Translations under genes and position numbers: made by a program | Assembly (NCBI GenBank): GCA_900100835.1 | Contig: FNCM01000011.1 | Span: forward strand, 18,913-82,912 | Direction of reading: 5' to 3' | DNA from: Selenomonas sp. WCT3 | Lineage (GTDB): Bacteria; Bacillota; Negativicutes; Selenomonadales; Selenomonadaceae | DNA length: 64,000 nt | Shown here: positions 34,804 through 43,896 of the stretch, in pieces | Layout: each line of letters starts with the position of its first letter | How positions within the stretch are numbered: position 1 is the first letter of the stretch | The notes under the pieces: generated by a model | Told to the model about the DNA's origin: nothing | Seen by the model: only the letters and a program-made list of their open reading frames with translations | Database searches by the model: none

Positions 34804-34924
34804 AGTAAGATTCCTCTCCCCAGTCAAGCCCATCAAACAAAAGTCCGTATCTCCATTTCTGCATACTTCGTTTTTGACAAGTCAAAATCCTGCCTGACAT
34901 TTGACAAATAAGCGGCCTAAGCGC

Positions 34925-34953
34925 CAGAAAAAGCGGCCCTTTCGGACCGCTTC
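34925..34953 (-). terminator. Terminator of the ASCH-like gene
   Basis: AAGCGG(CCC) pairs with GGACCGCTT around TTTC (34930-34952), followed on the minus strand by TTTTTCTGG. Confidence 0.85.
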
Positions 34954-34970
34954 TCTTGTCGTAAAATATA

Positions 34971-35324
34971 TCACAAATCTTCATGTACCTCTGTAAAGTA
35001 GATTACCGTTACGGTATCTTCCATAAGGATACGGCGCTGGTAGATTTTTTCGAAATCGGCTACCAACTCTTCCTTCGAGTTGATTTCCGGATTCTGATGA
35101 CCTAGGTCATTCGAGGTCAGCGTCCCCATGGTCTTTACCCGTACTTTATCGAGATAGGCGGAATAAAGTTTATGCTTGGGTTCGCCTTTTTTACCCGTGG
35201 TAATCCATACGACAGAGCCTTCCGGATAAAGTTTGGATACATCGCCAAGACGTACCGTACAGTTTTTTGTGCGTTCCATGAGCATTTTTTTGTGTTTTGC
35301 TGCCTGGAAGTTCAATGCCATCAT
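34971..35324 (-). CDS. Small ASCH/PUA-like protein of unknown function
   Basis: The 117-aa soluble protein has a beta-rich pattern: KNCTVRLGDVSKLYPEGSVVWITTG, a lysine-rich turn (KKGEPKHKLYSAYLDKVRVK), then LTSNDLGHQNPEINSKEELVADFEKIYQRR and a final strand TVTVIYFTEV. The order of strands and the LTxxDLG...NPE...F..IY...V..YF layout recall ASCH or PUA-type RNA-binding folds; I am not certain of this. The start was set at ATG 35324 with GGAG 9 nt upstream. It is a single gene with its own terminator, just upstream of the giant kinase in the same direction. Confidence 0.6.
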   Translation of the reverse strand: MMALNFQAAKHKKMLMERTKNCTVRLGDVSKLYPEGSVVWITTGKKGEPKHKLYSAYLDKVRVKTMGTLTSNDLGHQNPEINSKEELVADFEKIYQRRILMEDTVTVIYFTEVHEDL

Positions 35325-35561
35325 ACTAAAGCACTCCAATCTACCCTTGTTCCTAGTTGTTACTTATTACATATAATCTATGAATATTATTATATGTTCT
35401 TTTAATTATAGCAAATCTCCTGCCAGAAAGAAAACTTTTTCTGTAACTTTGTAAACATTTTGCACCATTTGCCAGTCAAAATCCCCAACATGTTTTTTAC
35501 GTAGGAAATATGTTAGAATAGAACGAGAAATTTGTTATCCACTTCTTGAGGAGGTTTTCTT

Positions 35562-36275
35562 ATGAACTGCAAACGCATTGCTTTTGTTTTCATGGCCCTT
35601 ACGCTATTGGTATCCAGTGTTGCCGCGGCTGCACCAGCAGCCAACAATGCGCCGACTTTGTCCGTAGATGGTGAAGGCACGGGCATTGCCGCACCAGACC
35701 AGGCCACCATCACCATTGGCGTAACGACCCAGGCCGCTGATGCTGGCAAAGCTCAGAACAACAACGCTTTGACCACAGAACAGGTCAATAAAGCCATCAA
35801 GGCTTTGGGTATCGAAGATAAGGATATCCAGACCAACAACTATTCCTTCCGCCCCCACTACCGCACCTCGGACAATCGCCGCAATGAAATCAGCGGCTAC
35901 ACGGTGAATAATTCCATCATCGTCTTTGTCCGCGATATCCATAAGACTGGCAAAGTCATCGACGCCGCCCTTAGCGCCGGAGCTAACGAAATCCACTCCC
36001 TGGACTTTACGGCCAGCAACCCCCAGTCAGTCCGCAAAGAAGCACTGATGAAGGCCGTGCAGGACGCCCGTGATAAAGCGGATGTTTTAGCCCAGGGTCT
36101 TGGCAAGCGCATCGTTGGCATCAAGAATGTGTCCGAGAGCACTGGCTATCTTGAATCCCGCCGTTATGACAATGCGATGCTGGCCGCAGCGAAAACCACA
36201 GCAGCCACGACCATTGAACCGGGCAGTTTATCGCTTACCGCCCGCGTCCATATCGACTACATTCTCGAAAATTAA
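35562..36275 (+). CDS. Secreted SIMPL-domain (DUF541) protein
   Basis: The 237-aa protein has a signal peptide (basic start, hydrophobic run, cleavage near SSVAAAA). The rest is one SIMPL domain: LSVDGEGTGIAAPDQATITIGVTTQA, ALTTEQVNKAIKALGIEDKDIQTNNYSFRP, ISGYTVNNSIIVFVRDI and QDARDKADVLAQGLG. Relatives such as E. coli YggE are periplasmic and linked to oxidative or envelope stress; the molecular role is not settled. GAGGAGG precedes the ATG. It is followed by an acyltransferase gene 36 nt on and may share its transcript. Confidence 0.9.
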   Translation: MNCKRIAFVFMALTLLVSSVAAAAPAANNAPTLSVDGEGTGIAAPDQATITIGVTTQAADAGKAQNNNALTTEQVNKAIKALGIEDKDIQTNNYSFRPHYRTSDNRRNEISGYTVNNSIIVFVRDIHKTGKVIDAALSAGANEIHSLDFTASNPQSVRKEALMKAVQDARDKADVLAQGLGKRIVGIKNVSESTGYLESRRYDNAMLAAAKTTAATTIEPGSLSLTARVHIDYILEN

Positions 36276-36310
36276 TCGCAGCTTTTACGAAATAAGGAGT
36301 TTTTTATCAC

Positions 36311-37471
36311 ATGCAAGAACAAGCAGTACCGGCAGCTAAGCCACGCAAACCACGGCTGGCCGCCATCGAATATATTCGCGGAATTTCAATGATGGGCGTT
36401 ATCGGTATCCATGTCGGTTCCCAGTATCTAAGCAATACTGCCGCCAACGTCGACCTCGTTGCGCTCTTCGAGGTTGCCACACGCTTTAGCGTGCCGATTT
36501 TCTTCTTCATCTCCGCCTTTGGCCTGTTCTACAATCTGGATTTGACGGCCCCCTTTGACTTCCGCAACTTTATGAAGCGGCGCTTCAAGACCGTCCTCGT
36601 TCCCTATCTTGTCTGGTCCTTTTTCTATCTTCTCCACGATGGCTGGCTATACGGCGTAGGCTTTCCTGACCCGTTGCATCTCCTCGTATTACTGTTCTTC
36701 GGCAATGCGAAGTATCAGCTATACTTCCTCGTCATCTTGCTCTGGTTCTACCTGTTGATGCCCCTTTGGATTTGGATGGTACGGCGCGCCGGGCTGGTAA
36801 GCCTCACCCTTTTGCTGTTCGCCCAGATTGGCTTTGACTATTGGTCAAGTTTTGCCACCAGCTTCAATCTCTTTGTTTACGGACTGCCTGACAACTCCCT
36901 GCTCAAGCCGTTTTTGCTGTATCGTTTGAACTACTGGGTCATGCATTATGTGTTTATCTTCGTGCTTGGCGGCTATCTGGCCGTCCATATCGATTCGTTC
37001 ATGAAATTCATGAAGAAACACCGCCTAGGCATCACGGCCTTTTTCTGGGCCAGCCTGGCTTCCCTGCTGGCCTACTACTACCAACTGATTGCTGTCGATG
37101 GCTATACGCCCCTTGAGGCTATCAATACCGCCCATCAACTTTGTCCGGCTGGTATTTTCTACACCATTACGGCTTCGCTGTTCTTCTTTACGATTTTCAC
37201 CTATCAAAACTATCCTGCCATCCTCAATCCCCTGTTGCATCAGCTTGGCAAACATTCCTATTTTGCCTACCTGGCCCATCCGATTGCCATTACGTACCTG
37301 GCCATGATGCTTCAGCATAGCGGACGCATTATGACGGCACCGATTGCCATCGCTTTCTACTTTGCCACGCTGACGCTTGCCATGCTAGGCGCAATAATCT
37401 GCCGCAAAATCGGCGAACAGCTGTCAATCCTCAATGAATTGACCATTGGCGTGTATCCTAAGAAAAAATAA
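36311..37471 (+). CDS. Membrane acyltransferase, family 3
   Basis: The 386-aa protein has about ten transmembrane helices. The acyltransferase-3 N-terminus is clear: AIEYIRGISMMGVIGIHVGSQYL, with the catalytic His in the first helix region, then FEVATRFSVPIFFFISAFGLFYNL and FMKRRFKTVLVPYLVWSFFY. Such enzymes add acetyl or other acyl groups to sugars of envelope polysaccharides or lipids. The acceptor is unknown. AAGGAG lies 13 nt upstream of the ATG, a little far. It ends at a strong shared terminator. Confidence 0.88.
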   Translation: MQEQAVPAAKPRKPRLAAIEYIRGISMMGVIGIHVGSQYLSNTAANVDLVALFEVATRFSVPIFFFISAFGLFYNLDLTAPFDFRNFMKRRFKTVLVPYLVWSFFYLLHDGWLYGVGFPDPLHLLVLLFFGNAKYQLYFLVILLWFYLLMPLWIWMVRRAGLVSLTLLLFAQIGFDYWSSFATSFNLFVYGLPDNSLLKPFLLYRLNYWVMHYVFIFVLGGYLAVHIDSFMKFMKKHRLGITAFFWASLASLLAYYYQLIAVDGYTPLEAINTAHQLCPAGIFYTITASLFFFTIFTYQNYPAILNPLLHQLGKHSYFAYLAHPIAITYLAMMLQHSGRIMTAPIAIAFYFATLTLAMLGAIICRKIGEQLSILNELTIGVYPKKK

Positions 37472-37479
37472 CGACAAAA

Positions 37480-37512
37480 ATGCCGCTGGCACTTACGCCC
37501 AGCGGCATTTTT
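37480..37512. terminator. Bidirectional terminator between acyltransferase and AsmA-like genes
   Basis: ATGCCGCTGGC (37480-37490) pairs with GCCCAGCGGCAT (37497-37508). T runs flank it on both strands, serving the two converging genes. Confidence 0.92.
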
Positions 37513-38939
37513 TATTTTCGCCCAAATTCTAACATACTGATGTCCTTACCACTGCTATCCTTTACGAAAATGGGGCCAAGAGTTAGTTTTTTATCCTTAA
37601 TCTCCAGTGCGTCGGTAGCTACACGAAACCCAGCAAAGTCAATGGTAACATCATAAAAGCGCAAATCCCGGTAGGACTGCTGAAAGGAACCGGTGATGCG
37701 TTTAACCGGTATCCTTCGATATCGCCCTTCACCGGAGGTAAAATTTCCCGCTGCAGTGGCTTCCTTGGCACTGCCCTTTGATTCCATATGGATATCCACC
37801 ATGACATTGCAGTATAAATGACTATTGGGTAATGCCTTAGAGGATTGCAAGTCTTTCCCTATTGCATGTATCTGATAATAGCGGGTATCTAGGTCATAGG
37901 TGCCTTCTGCTTGCAACTTGCCGCCGTATACATTCCCCGTCACATCGCGAAAAACCAACTTCTCGCCATCGTAGCTTATGCTTCCATTGACCTCTTGGAA
38001 ATAAAGCCCCGGGATATGGAGTTCTGCCATCTTCAGTCTTCCCTCTCCATGAATCCCATTAAGCGGGCCGGTTAAATGGCTATCCAGGGTCATTTTGTCA
38101 TGAATCTGAACGCCCAACCCCAGCGAAGAGGGATCGACATCCACAAAACTCAGCTGCAAATCCCCCACCGGCACATCTTTATCCTGAAACTCCACCGTCC
38201 CGCGTAAATTTACATTACTGCCAATCATCGTACCACCGAACCGTCCCGTATTAACGTCAATCTCCATACGCTTATCCGTATTAATCGCAGTCTTTAAATT
38301 TACTCCGGACAACAAATAGTGACGGTCTTTGTAAAAGACTTCCAAGCGGCAATCTTCGAGCTTTAAGTCCATTCGGATTTTTTTGCCCGTACGGTCAAAG
38401 TTTTTCCACTGCTTCGCCATTTTCTCCGCCCGCTTCCGGCGGTGAAATTCGCCTATCCGCTTGCGTTCTTCCTCACTTTTCCCAACTAAACTTACCTTTT
38501 GCTGCCAATCCTCATCATCCCGCTGAATCTTTTGCATGTCCTTGGAATTGCGGACGAAATCCACCGTCATATCATCAGCCAAATGAATCGACACCTCGGC
38601 GTCTTTAAGGGTCAATTCCTGAAGGGTAGTGGATTTGATATGCCCGGTCACCACATCCCATAGGCGCACGTAAAAATGACCTTCCGGTACCCGCAGAATC
38701 AGCCTGCCTTCCGTATCGCGCCACTCAAGACCCGTAAAGTCCACATCCCCGGTAACGTGGGCGATGATTTTCTCAGCGGTGATAGTTCCCTTCAACATAT
38801 CCTGTTCTGCCATGGCCTGATTAAAAATCGTCGCCGCCCCACGACTAAATATTTCCAACACCAGAAATACCGCCAGGAAAATCACCACAATGGCGATTCC
38901 CAGTGTTTTCTTCCAGTGCTTTCGCAACCATTTCCGCAT
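37512..38939 (-). CDS. AsmA-like envelope protein
   Basis: The 475-aa protein has a basic N-terminus, one helix (TLGIAIVVIFLAVFLVLEIF) and a long beta-rich periplasmic part. Segments such as ITAEKIIAHVTGDVDFTGLEWRDTEG, GTVEFQDKDVPVGDLQLSFVDVD and VTGNVYGGKLQAEGTYDL show the repeating strand pattern of the AsmA/TamB group, which bridges inner and outer membranes and moves lipids. A charged helical insert (EEERKRIGEFHRRKRAEKMAKQW) is unusual within it. Its presence fits a diderm envelope. Family placement is by pattern, not by a diagnostic motif. Confidence 0.75.
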   Translation of the reverse strand: MRKWLRKHWKKTLGIAIVVIFLAVFLVLEIFSRGAATIFNQAMAEQDMLKGTITAEKIIAHVTGDVDFTGLEWRDTEGRLILRVPEGHFYVRLWDVVTGHIKSTTLQELTLKDAEVSIHLADDMTVDFVRNSKDMQKIQRDDEDWQQKVSLVGKSEEERKRIGEFHRRKRAEKMAKQWKNFDRTGKKIRMDLKLEDCRLEVFYKDRHYLLSGVNLKTAINTDKRMEIDVNTGRFGGTMIGSNVNLRGTVEFQDKDVPVGDLQLSFVDVDPSSLGLGVQIHDKMTLDSHLTGPLNGIHGEGRLKMAELHIPGLYFQEVNGSISYDGEKLVFRDVTGNVYGGKLQAEGTYDLDTRYYQIHAIGKDLQSSKALPNSHLYCNVMVDIHMESKGSAKEATAAGNFTSGEGRYRRIPVKRITGSFQQSYRDLRFYDVTIDFAGFRVATDALEIKDKKLTLGPIFVKDSSGKDISMLEFGRK

Positions 38940-39035
38940 ACTCGTCCCTCGCTTGTCCTGCTAATCTTATTCTCTTTATTCGCGTCTCTCCTTCGATAAA
39001 CCTGCAAACCTTGACTTTGTTAACCAATTCCTAAG

Positions 39036-39073
39036 CAAAAAAGCCTGTGGTCCCTAGTACCACAGACTTTTTC
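39036..39073. terminator. Terminator of the YeiH-type exporter gene
   Basis: AAAAAAGCCTGTGGT pairs with ACCACAGACTTTTT across a short loop (39036-39073); minus-strand transcripts meet CTTTTTTGC after the stem. Confidence 0.88.
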
Positions 39074-39086
39074 TTATCCCCCAAAA

Positions 39087-40130
39087 TTACCATATTCCTA
39101 AAACATGCTGCACCAAAAGACTGACTATAGTAATACCAGCCCAGCAGCAAGCACCCAAAAGAATCGGCTTGCCGCCAGATTTGATGAGCGTTACGATATT
39201 GCTATTAAGCCCGATAGCCGCCATGGCCATGACAATGAAGAACTTAGCCAATTCCTTAAGCGGCTGAAACACCTCTCCGCTCACACCAATCTGCAGGCAA
39301 AGAGTGGTGAATACCGCCGCCAGCACAAAGTACAAAATAAACATAGGAAAGGCCCGCTTCATACTAAAGGTGGAAAGGGAAGCCCCCTCGGTCTGAGCGG
39401 CTTGTTTCTTCGCCACCAGCAGTGCCAAGAGCAGCGTAACAGGGATAATGGCCAGCGCTCGCGTGAGCTTTACAGTCACGGCCTCATCCAGCGTCTGGGT
39501 GCCAAGGTCCCACATGCTGTCCCAAGTCGCAGCAGCTGCCGTAACAGAGGATGTATCGTTAATCGCCGTGCCGGCAAAAATACCAAAGGCCTCGCCCGAC
39601 GTCGTATCGAAACCTATCAGATGCCCCAGCAACGGGAACAAAAGCGCTGCCAGCGCATTGAACAGAAAAATAACCGAAACCGACTGGGCGATTTCATTGC
39701 TGTCCGCTTTAACCACCGGCGCGGCGGCTGCAATAGCCGAGCCGCCACAGATTGATGAACCAACGCCGATGAGCGCCGAGGTATTACGGGAAATTTTTAA
39801 CCACCGGTGCAGCACCCAGGCCACCACCAGCGACGTCGTAATGGTGCTGAGGATAATCGGCAGCGAAAAGATTCCCGTCTTGATGATAACCCCCAGATTC
39901 ATACCAAAGCCCAGCAAAACCACCGCTGCCTGCAAAACAATCTTAGACGTCCAGTTGATGCCAGGCTGAGCCGTGCCATGTTCCCGCCAAACCGAAGTGA
40001 TAACCATGCCAAAAAGAATCGCCAGCACCGCACCACCCACAACAGGAAAGCGCTGCCCCAACAGCCAGGCTGGCAATGCCACCAGAAAACAGATAAAAAT
40101 ACCAAGTAAATTATTGCGTAAAAAAGTCAT
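39087..40130 (-). CDS. YeiH-family putative sulfate/sulfite exporter
   Basis: The 347-aa membrane protein of the UPF0324 family has about ten helices. Typical blocks are GRAVLAILFGM-like start, SKIVLQAAVVLLGFGMNLG, LIGVGSSICGGSAIAAAAPVVKA and FAGTAINDTSSVTAAAATW. Family members are annotated as sulfate or sulfite exporters, with little direct proof. ATG 40130 has GAGGG just upstream and was preferred to a TTG four codons earlier. A LysR gene is divergent and the gap holds both promoters, the common yeiH arrangement. Confidence 0.9.
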   Translation of the reverse strand: MTFLRNNLLGIFICFLVALPAWLLGQRFPVVGGAVLAILFGMVITSVWREHGTAQPGINWTSKIVLQAAVVLLGFGMNLGVIIKTGIFSLPIILSTITTSLVVAWVLHRWLKISRNTSALIGVGSSICGGSAIAAAAPVVKADSNEIAQSVSVIFLFNALAALLFPLLGHLIGFDTTSGEAFGIFAGTAINDTSSVTAAAATWDSMWDLGTQTLDEAVTVKLTRALAIIPVTLLLALLVAKKQAAQTEGASLSTFSMKRAFPMFILYFVLAAVFTTLCLQIGVSGEVFQPLKELAKFFIVMAMAAIGLNSNIVTLIKSGGKPILLGACCWAGITIVSLLVQHVLGIW

Positions 40131-40258
40131 TGTATCCCTCAAAAAACCGGGCCCTTGATTTCAGCTGATGAAAAGAATTATAAAAGGTTTATACGAAAAT
40201 GTAAAATTATATGTTATGATATGCCTATAATATATTCTTATTGATAGGAGGGCTGCTT

Positions 40259-41143
40259 ATGCTCGACTTTCGCATCAAGACCTTTCTCTGCGTCTGCCAA
40301 AAGATGAATTACACCCAGGCAGCAAAAAGTTTAAACATAACCCAGCCTGCTGTCTCCCAGCACATCCGTTATCTAGAAGACTACTACCAAATTAAGGCTT
40401 TTCGTTACGCCAACAAAAAATTGGAGCTGACACCTGCGGGCCGCATTCTCTACGAGCGCTGCAAGACGATGGAAAACGACGAGGTAGCACTAGCCGCCGA
40501 GCTTTTGAGCCAGCAATCCGGCATCCATACCCTATCCCTTGGAGTCACCATGACGGTTGGGGAATATGCCATCATCGCCCCGCTGGCCGCCTATCAAGCC
40601 GCCCACCCCGGCATCAACATTCGGCTTCGTTTTGGCAACACCAAAGAACTATTAGCTCAACTTACCGCCGGCCGCATTCAAATGGCACTGGTCGAGGGTT
40701 ATTTCCCACCACAGGATTATTTCTGCCAGCCCTACAGCACCGAGGATTATATCGGCGTCTGTGCCACCGGGCATGTGTTTCCCCATGGCGAGCCCACCAT
40801 ATTTCACGACTTGCTGGGAGAGCGGCTGTTGCTGCGGGAAAAAGGGTCGGGAACCCGCGAAATCCTCGAACGCAATCTAGCACTGCATGGCCTTCGTACC
40901 GAAGACTTCATCCACAACATGGAAGTCGAAAACATGCATACCATCATCGGCCTGCTCGCCCATGACTGCGGGATTTCCTTTCTGTACCGCCGCGCCGTCG
41001 AAGCCGAGCTCGCCAGCGGCATCTTGCGGGAAATTCCCCTAAAAGGCTTTGCCATGCAGCACGACTTCACCTTTATCTGGGAGAAAGACAGCATCTACAC
41101 CGCCCATTACCAGCAAATCTGCCAAGAACTCCGTGCCACCTGA
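40259..41143 (+). CDS. LysR-family regulator, divergent from the YeiH gene
   Basis: The 294-aa protein has the N-terminal helix-turn-helix (FLCVCQKMNYTQAAKSLNITQPAVSQHIRYLEDYY) and a C-terminal periplasmic-binding-like effector domain. The close divergent pairing suggests that it controls the neighbouring exporter and possibly responds to a sulfur compound; that is inference from related CysL/YeiE pairs. ATG 40259 has TAGGAGGG upstream. A DMT transporter gene follows 37 nt later and may be in the same transcript. Confidence 0.93.
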   Translation: MLDFRIKTFLCVCQKMNYTQAAKSLNITQPAVSQHIRYLEDYYQIKAFRYANKKLELTPAGRILYERCKTMENDEVALAAELLSQQSGIHTLSLGVTMTVGEYAIIAPLAAYQAAHPGINIRLRFGNTKELLAQLTAGRIQMALVEGYFPPQDYFCQPYSTEDYIGVCATGHVFPHGEPTIFHDLLGERLLLREKGSGTREILERNLALHGLRTEDFIHNMEVENMHTIIGLLAHDCGISFLYRRAVEAELASGILREIPLKGFAMQHDFTFIWEKDSIYTAHYQQICQELRAT

Positions 41144-41180
41144 CCAATCCGCTTGCATTCCCCTAAGGAGATGACCCACT

Positions 41181-42062
41181 TTGTCAAAACGAAAAAAAGG
41201 ACTTACTATGGTATGCCTTGGTGCCTCCATGTGGGGCGGCAGCGGCGTAGCCGGACAATATCTATTACAGGATTGCAGCTTCTCGACAGCCTGGCTCGTC
41301 GTTTCCCGCATGCTGCTAGCCGGCTGTCTGTTCCTGCTCATCGACTTCATCAGTTACCGGCAAGATATTTTTGCCATCTGGAAAAATAAACAGGACGCCC
41401 GCGATGTGTTGCTTTTTGCCATCTTCGGCATGTTGGCCGTACAATACACCTATTTTGCCTGCATCCGCCATGGCAATGCTGCCGCCGCCACCATTCTCCA
41501 ATATCTCATGCCGGTAATCATCATCGGCTACACGTCCCTTACTGCTCGCAAGTTCCCACCTAATCGCGAACTGCTCTGTGTCGCCATGGCCGTCGGTGGC
41601 ACCTTTCTGCTAGTAACCCACGGGCGACTCAATACCCTGTCCATCTCACTTACAGCACTATTCTGGGGCCTTGGCTCTGCCTTTGCCGCCGCCTTTTACA
41701 CCACTCAGCCAAAACGCCTCATTCGCAAATGGCGGGCTACGCTGATTACCGGCTGGGGCATGCTGCTTGGTGGCCTTGCCCTGATGCCCCTCTGCCCGCC
41801 TTGGCAGTTCAGCGGCATCTGGAGCAGTGCCGCCGCCATCACTTATGCCTATATCATCATTTTCGGCACCGTCATAGCCTTTGGCTGTTACCTCGGCAGC
41901 ATCAAATACATCTCCCCCACCGAAACCAGTCTCCTGGGCTCCATCGAACCCCTGTCGGCCATCATCCTCTCCATTCTCTTCCTCCATGCCAGCTTTGTCC
42001 CCATGGATTATCTCGGCACAGCCTTAATCCTTGGCACGGTGTTTGTACTGGCAAAAAGATAA
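41181..42062 (+). CDS. EamA/DMT-family transporter
   Basis: The 293-aa protein has ten predicted helices in two homologous EamA halves. Features are the N-terminal CLGASMWGGSGVAGQYLL and, in the second half, GTVIAFGCYLGSIKYISPTETSLLGSIEPLSAIILS. Such carriers export amino acids or metabolites; the substrate is unknown. The start is a TTG at 41181 with AAGGAG 10 nt upstream; an ATG nine codons later behind AAAGG is an alternative. It follows the LysR gene closely. Confidence 0.88.
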   Translation: MSKRKKGLTMVCLGASMWGGSGVAGQYLLQDCSFSTAWLVVSRMLLAGCLFLLIDFISYRQDIFAIWKNKQDARDVLLFAIFGMLAVQYTYFACIRHGNAAAATILQYLMPVIIIGYTSLTARKFPPNRELLCVAMAVGGTFLLVTHGRLNTLSISLTALFWGLGSAFAAAFYTTQPKRLIRKWRATLITGWGMLLGGLALMPLCPPWQFSGIWSSAAAITYAYIIIFGTVIAFGCYLGSIKYISPTETSLLGSIEPLSAIILSILFLHASFVPMDYLGTALILGTVFVLAKR

Positions 42063-42079
42063 CTTCATCTGACGATATA

Positions 42080-42110
42080 AAATTGACCGGTCAAAATGAC
42101 CGGTCAATTT
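42080..42110. terminator. Shared hairpin terminator built of two TTGACCGGTCA palindromes
   Basis: AAATTGACCGGTCA (42080-42093) and TGACCGGTCAATTT (42097-42110) form a 14-bp perfect stem with a 3-nt loop. Each arm is itself a palindrome around ACCGGT. The minus-strand phosphoesterase stop codon lies inside it, so the last codons (IDRSF) are part of the hairpin. Confidence 0.75.
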
Positions 42111-43041
42111 CCTCTAACCAGCGTTTCTTATAATGGTCAAAGGTCCGCACTTCGATATGGTCCGGGTACAGGTATATCGAATTAGTCATTATCTTCTTTT
42201 TGTCCATGCAGTCGTTATGGATGTTGCAAGTATGCTCGTTATAAAAATTAATATCGTTGTTGGCAAAGCTTGGGTTGCGACAAGGGGTGTGGGTATGCCC
42301 CGATATCCATAGTTTTACCTGTGGATTTTCTGCTAGGATGGCATTGATTTTATCCGCCGGCATGGCAATCGAACGCTCGGTGTTGACGGACTTATGATAC
42401 GTCAACAGTGTATGATTCAAAGGACCATGGAAAAAGATCAGAGTCTTTTGGTCGCGATGCGCCGCCAGTTCCTGCTCAAACCAAGCCAGCTGCGTTTCTC
42501 CTATTTGTGTCGGCAGGGGACCTTCAGTCGACAGGAAAATCAGATGATAGCCGCCCAGGTCTTTGGCATACCAGCGCCGCGGTAATTGCCAAAACCTAGC
42601 AAAAGCATCCAGCTTCTGCTGACGAACCTCGGAGCTAGCTGGTTTTATCCTACCATTCGATGAGAGTTCATCTTCATAAAGGAATTCATGATTGCCGTTA
42701 ATCACCCAAAGCTCTTTTTTTAATTTCCCAAAGAAGGACTGGATGTAGTCGTATTCTGACTTTACGCCCCGCTGTTCAACGATATCCCCCACTACAGCAA
42801 CAGCCGTCACATCGTCCCAGCTGTTGATATCCGCAATAACGTCATCCTTGGCCGCCAAAATCGCCTGCCGGACATTACTATCGGGATGTTTGGCCACCCG
42901 CACCGGCAGATGCGGGTCCCCGAGCACCACAATCCGATAGTAATCCTTCCCAGTTGCCCCCAACAATTTTTGCCAGCCGCCCACAGCCAAGGCACCAAGT
43001 CCAATAATCAAACCACGGATAAACGAACGCCGGTTTAACAT
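42091..43041 (-). CDS. Tat-exported calcineurin-like phosphoesterase
   Basis: The 316-aa protein starts with a twin-arginine signal (NRRSFIRGLIIGLGALAVGG), so it is probably exported folded. The metallophosphoesterase motifs are all present: VLGDPHLP (D-x-H), VVGDIVEQRG (GDxxE), INGNHEF (GNHE), FFHGPLNH and GHTHTP. It should hydrolyse a phosphomonoester or diester with two metal ions; the substrate is unknown. The C-terminal codons overlap the shared terminator. Confidence 0.88.
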   Translation of the reverse strand: MLNRRSFIRGLIIGLGALAVGGWQKLLGATGKDYYRIVVLGDPHLPVRVAKHPDSNVRQAILAAKDDVIADINSWDDVTAVAVVGDIVEQRGVKSEYDYIQSFFGKLKKELWVINGNHEFLYEDELSSNGRIKPASSEVRQQKLDAFARFWQLPRRWYAKDLGGYHLIFLSTEGPLPTQIGETQLAWFEQELAAHRDQKTLIFFHGPLNHTLLTYHKSVNTERSIAMPADKINAILAENPQVKLWISGHTHTPCRNPSFANNDINFYNEHTCNIHNDCMDKKKIMTNSIYLYPDHIEVRTFDHYKKRWLEEIDRSF

Positions 43042-43089
43042 AGTATCGCTTCCTCTGCTAAAAATATATCGCCACTACGAAATATTCAC

Positions 43090-43833
43090 TCACAATGTAT
43101 TATTTTCAACGCCGAACCATTTCGCTTCATCATCCCATTTAAAGCAAAGCTTTCCATAGCCTTCATAAGTTTTTTGATAATTTTGGCCTACATATCCATA
43201 GCATGTTACGCAATAATTGCAAATAATTTCATCGCCTTCGACTTTTATATTTTGCATGCGAACCTCGCGTTTGTTCGCATAATATCTGCCGATTATGTCG
43301 TAGGTGTCGAAATATTTTACATAACTTCCATCACTGCGCTTGCCAATCAGAGTATAGGTTATGCCTGTAACACCTCCTTCATCTTCATTAACCAACAAGT
43401 ACATTTTCTCATCAGTATCCGTTTTTATGCAATCAATATTTGTTGCGCAAGTTACTGTTATATCGATGGTATTATTAACATCCTTACTGCCAATCTTCGA
43501 CACAAAGCTATCGTTTCGATTTGGCAGATAGGATGCTCTTCCGTCCCGCGCATCATAATGAACGTAAATACTATCTTCGCCACTTCCAAAGCAGGCCAAT
43601 CCCTTATCGAATATTTTACTGCCATTACCAGTTCGCAATGACGGATAAGACGTCAGGTATCTCACATTCTTGAACGGGACGCCTTCATGCGTTGTCGCCC
43701 CCTTGACTTCATACCATCCCATGGGAAGTAAAGATATCTCCCCTATTTTTTGCGGTGCCTGCATCGTCATCGCACTGCAAACACTTGTAAGCATAATTGT
43801 CCCCACTGCCACGAGGCATGCCAATCGTTTCAT
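43090..43833 (-). CDS. Secreted protein of unknown function
   Basis: The 247-aa protein has a clear signal peptide (MKRLACLVAVGTIMLTSVCSA). The mature part is polar and rich in beta-type segments, with six cysteines including CATNIDC and CNYCVTCYGY, which could form disulfides. I recognise no family. GAGGGGAATAGAGG precedes the ATG. It follows another secreted unknown gene by 63 nt, in the same direction, and the two may be expressed together. Confidence 0.75.
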   Translation of the reverse strand: MKRLACLVAVGTIMLTSVCSAMTMQAPQKIGEISLLPMGWYEVKGATTHEGVPFKNVRYLTSYPSLRTGNGSKIFDKGLACFGSGEDSIYVHYDARDGRASYLPNRNDSFVSKIGSKDVNNTIDITVTCATNIDCIKTDTDEKMYLLVNEDEGGVTGITYTLIGKRSDGSYVKYFDTYDIIGRYYANKREVRMQNIKVEGDEIICNYCVTCYGYVGQNYQKTYEGYGKLCFKWDDEAKWFGVENNTL

Positions 43834-43896
43834 CCTCTATTCCCCTCTCAAAATAAATCTTATCGATACATTTCGTCATTTAAGGAATTTGAACAA

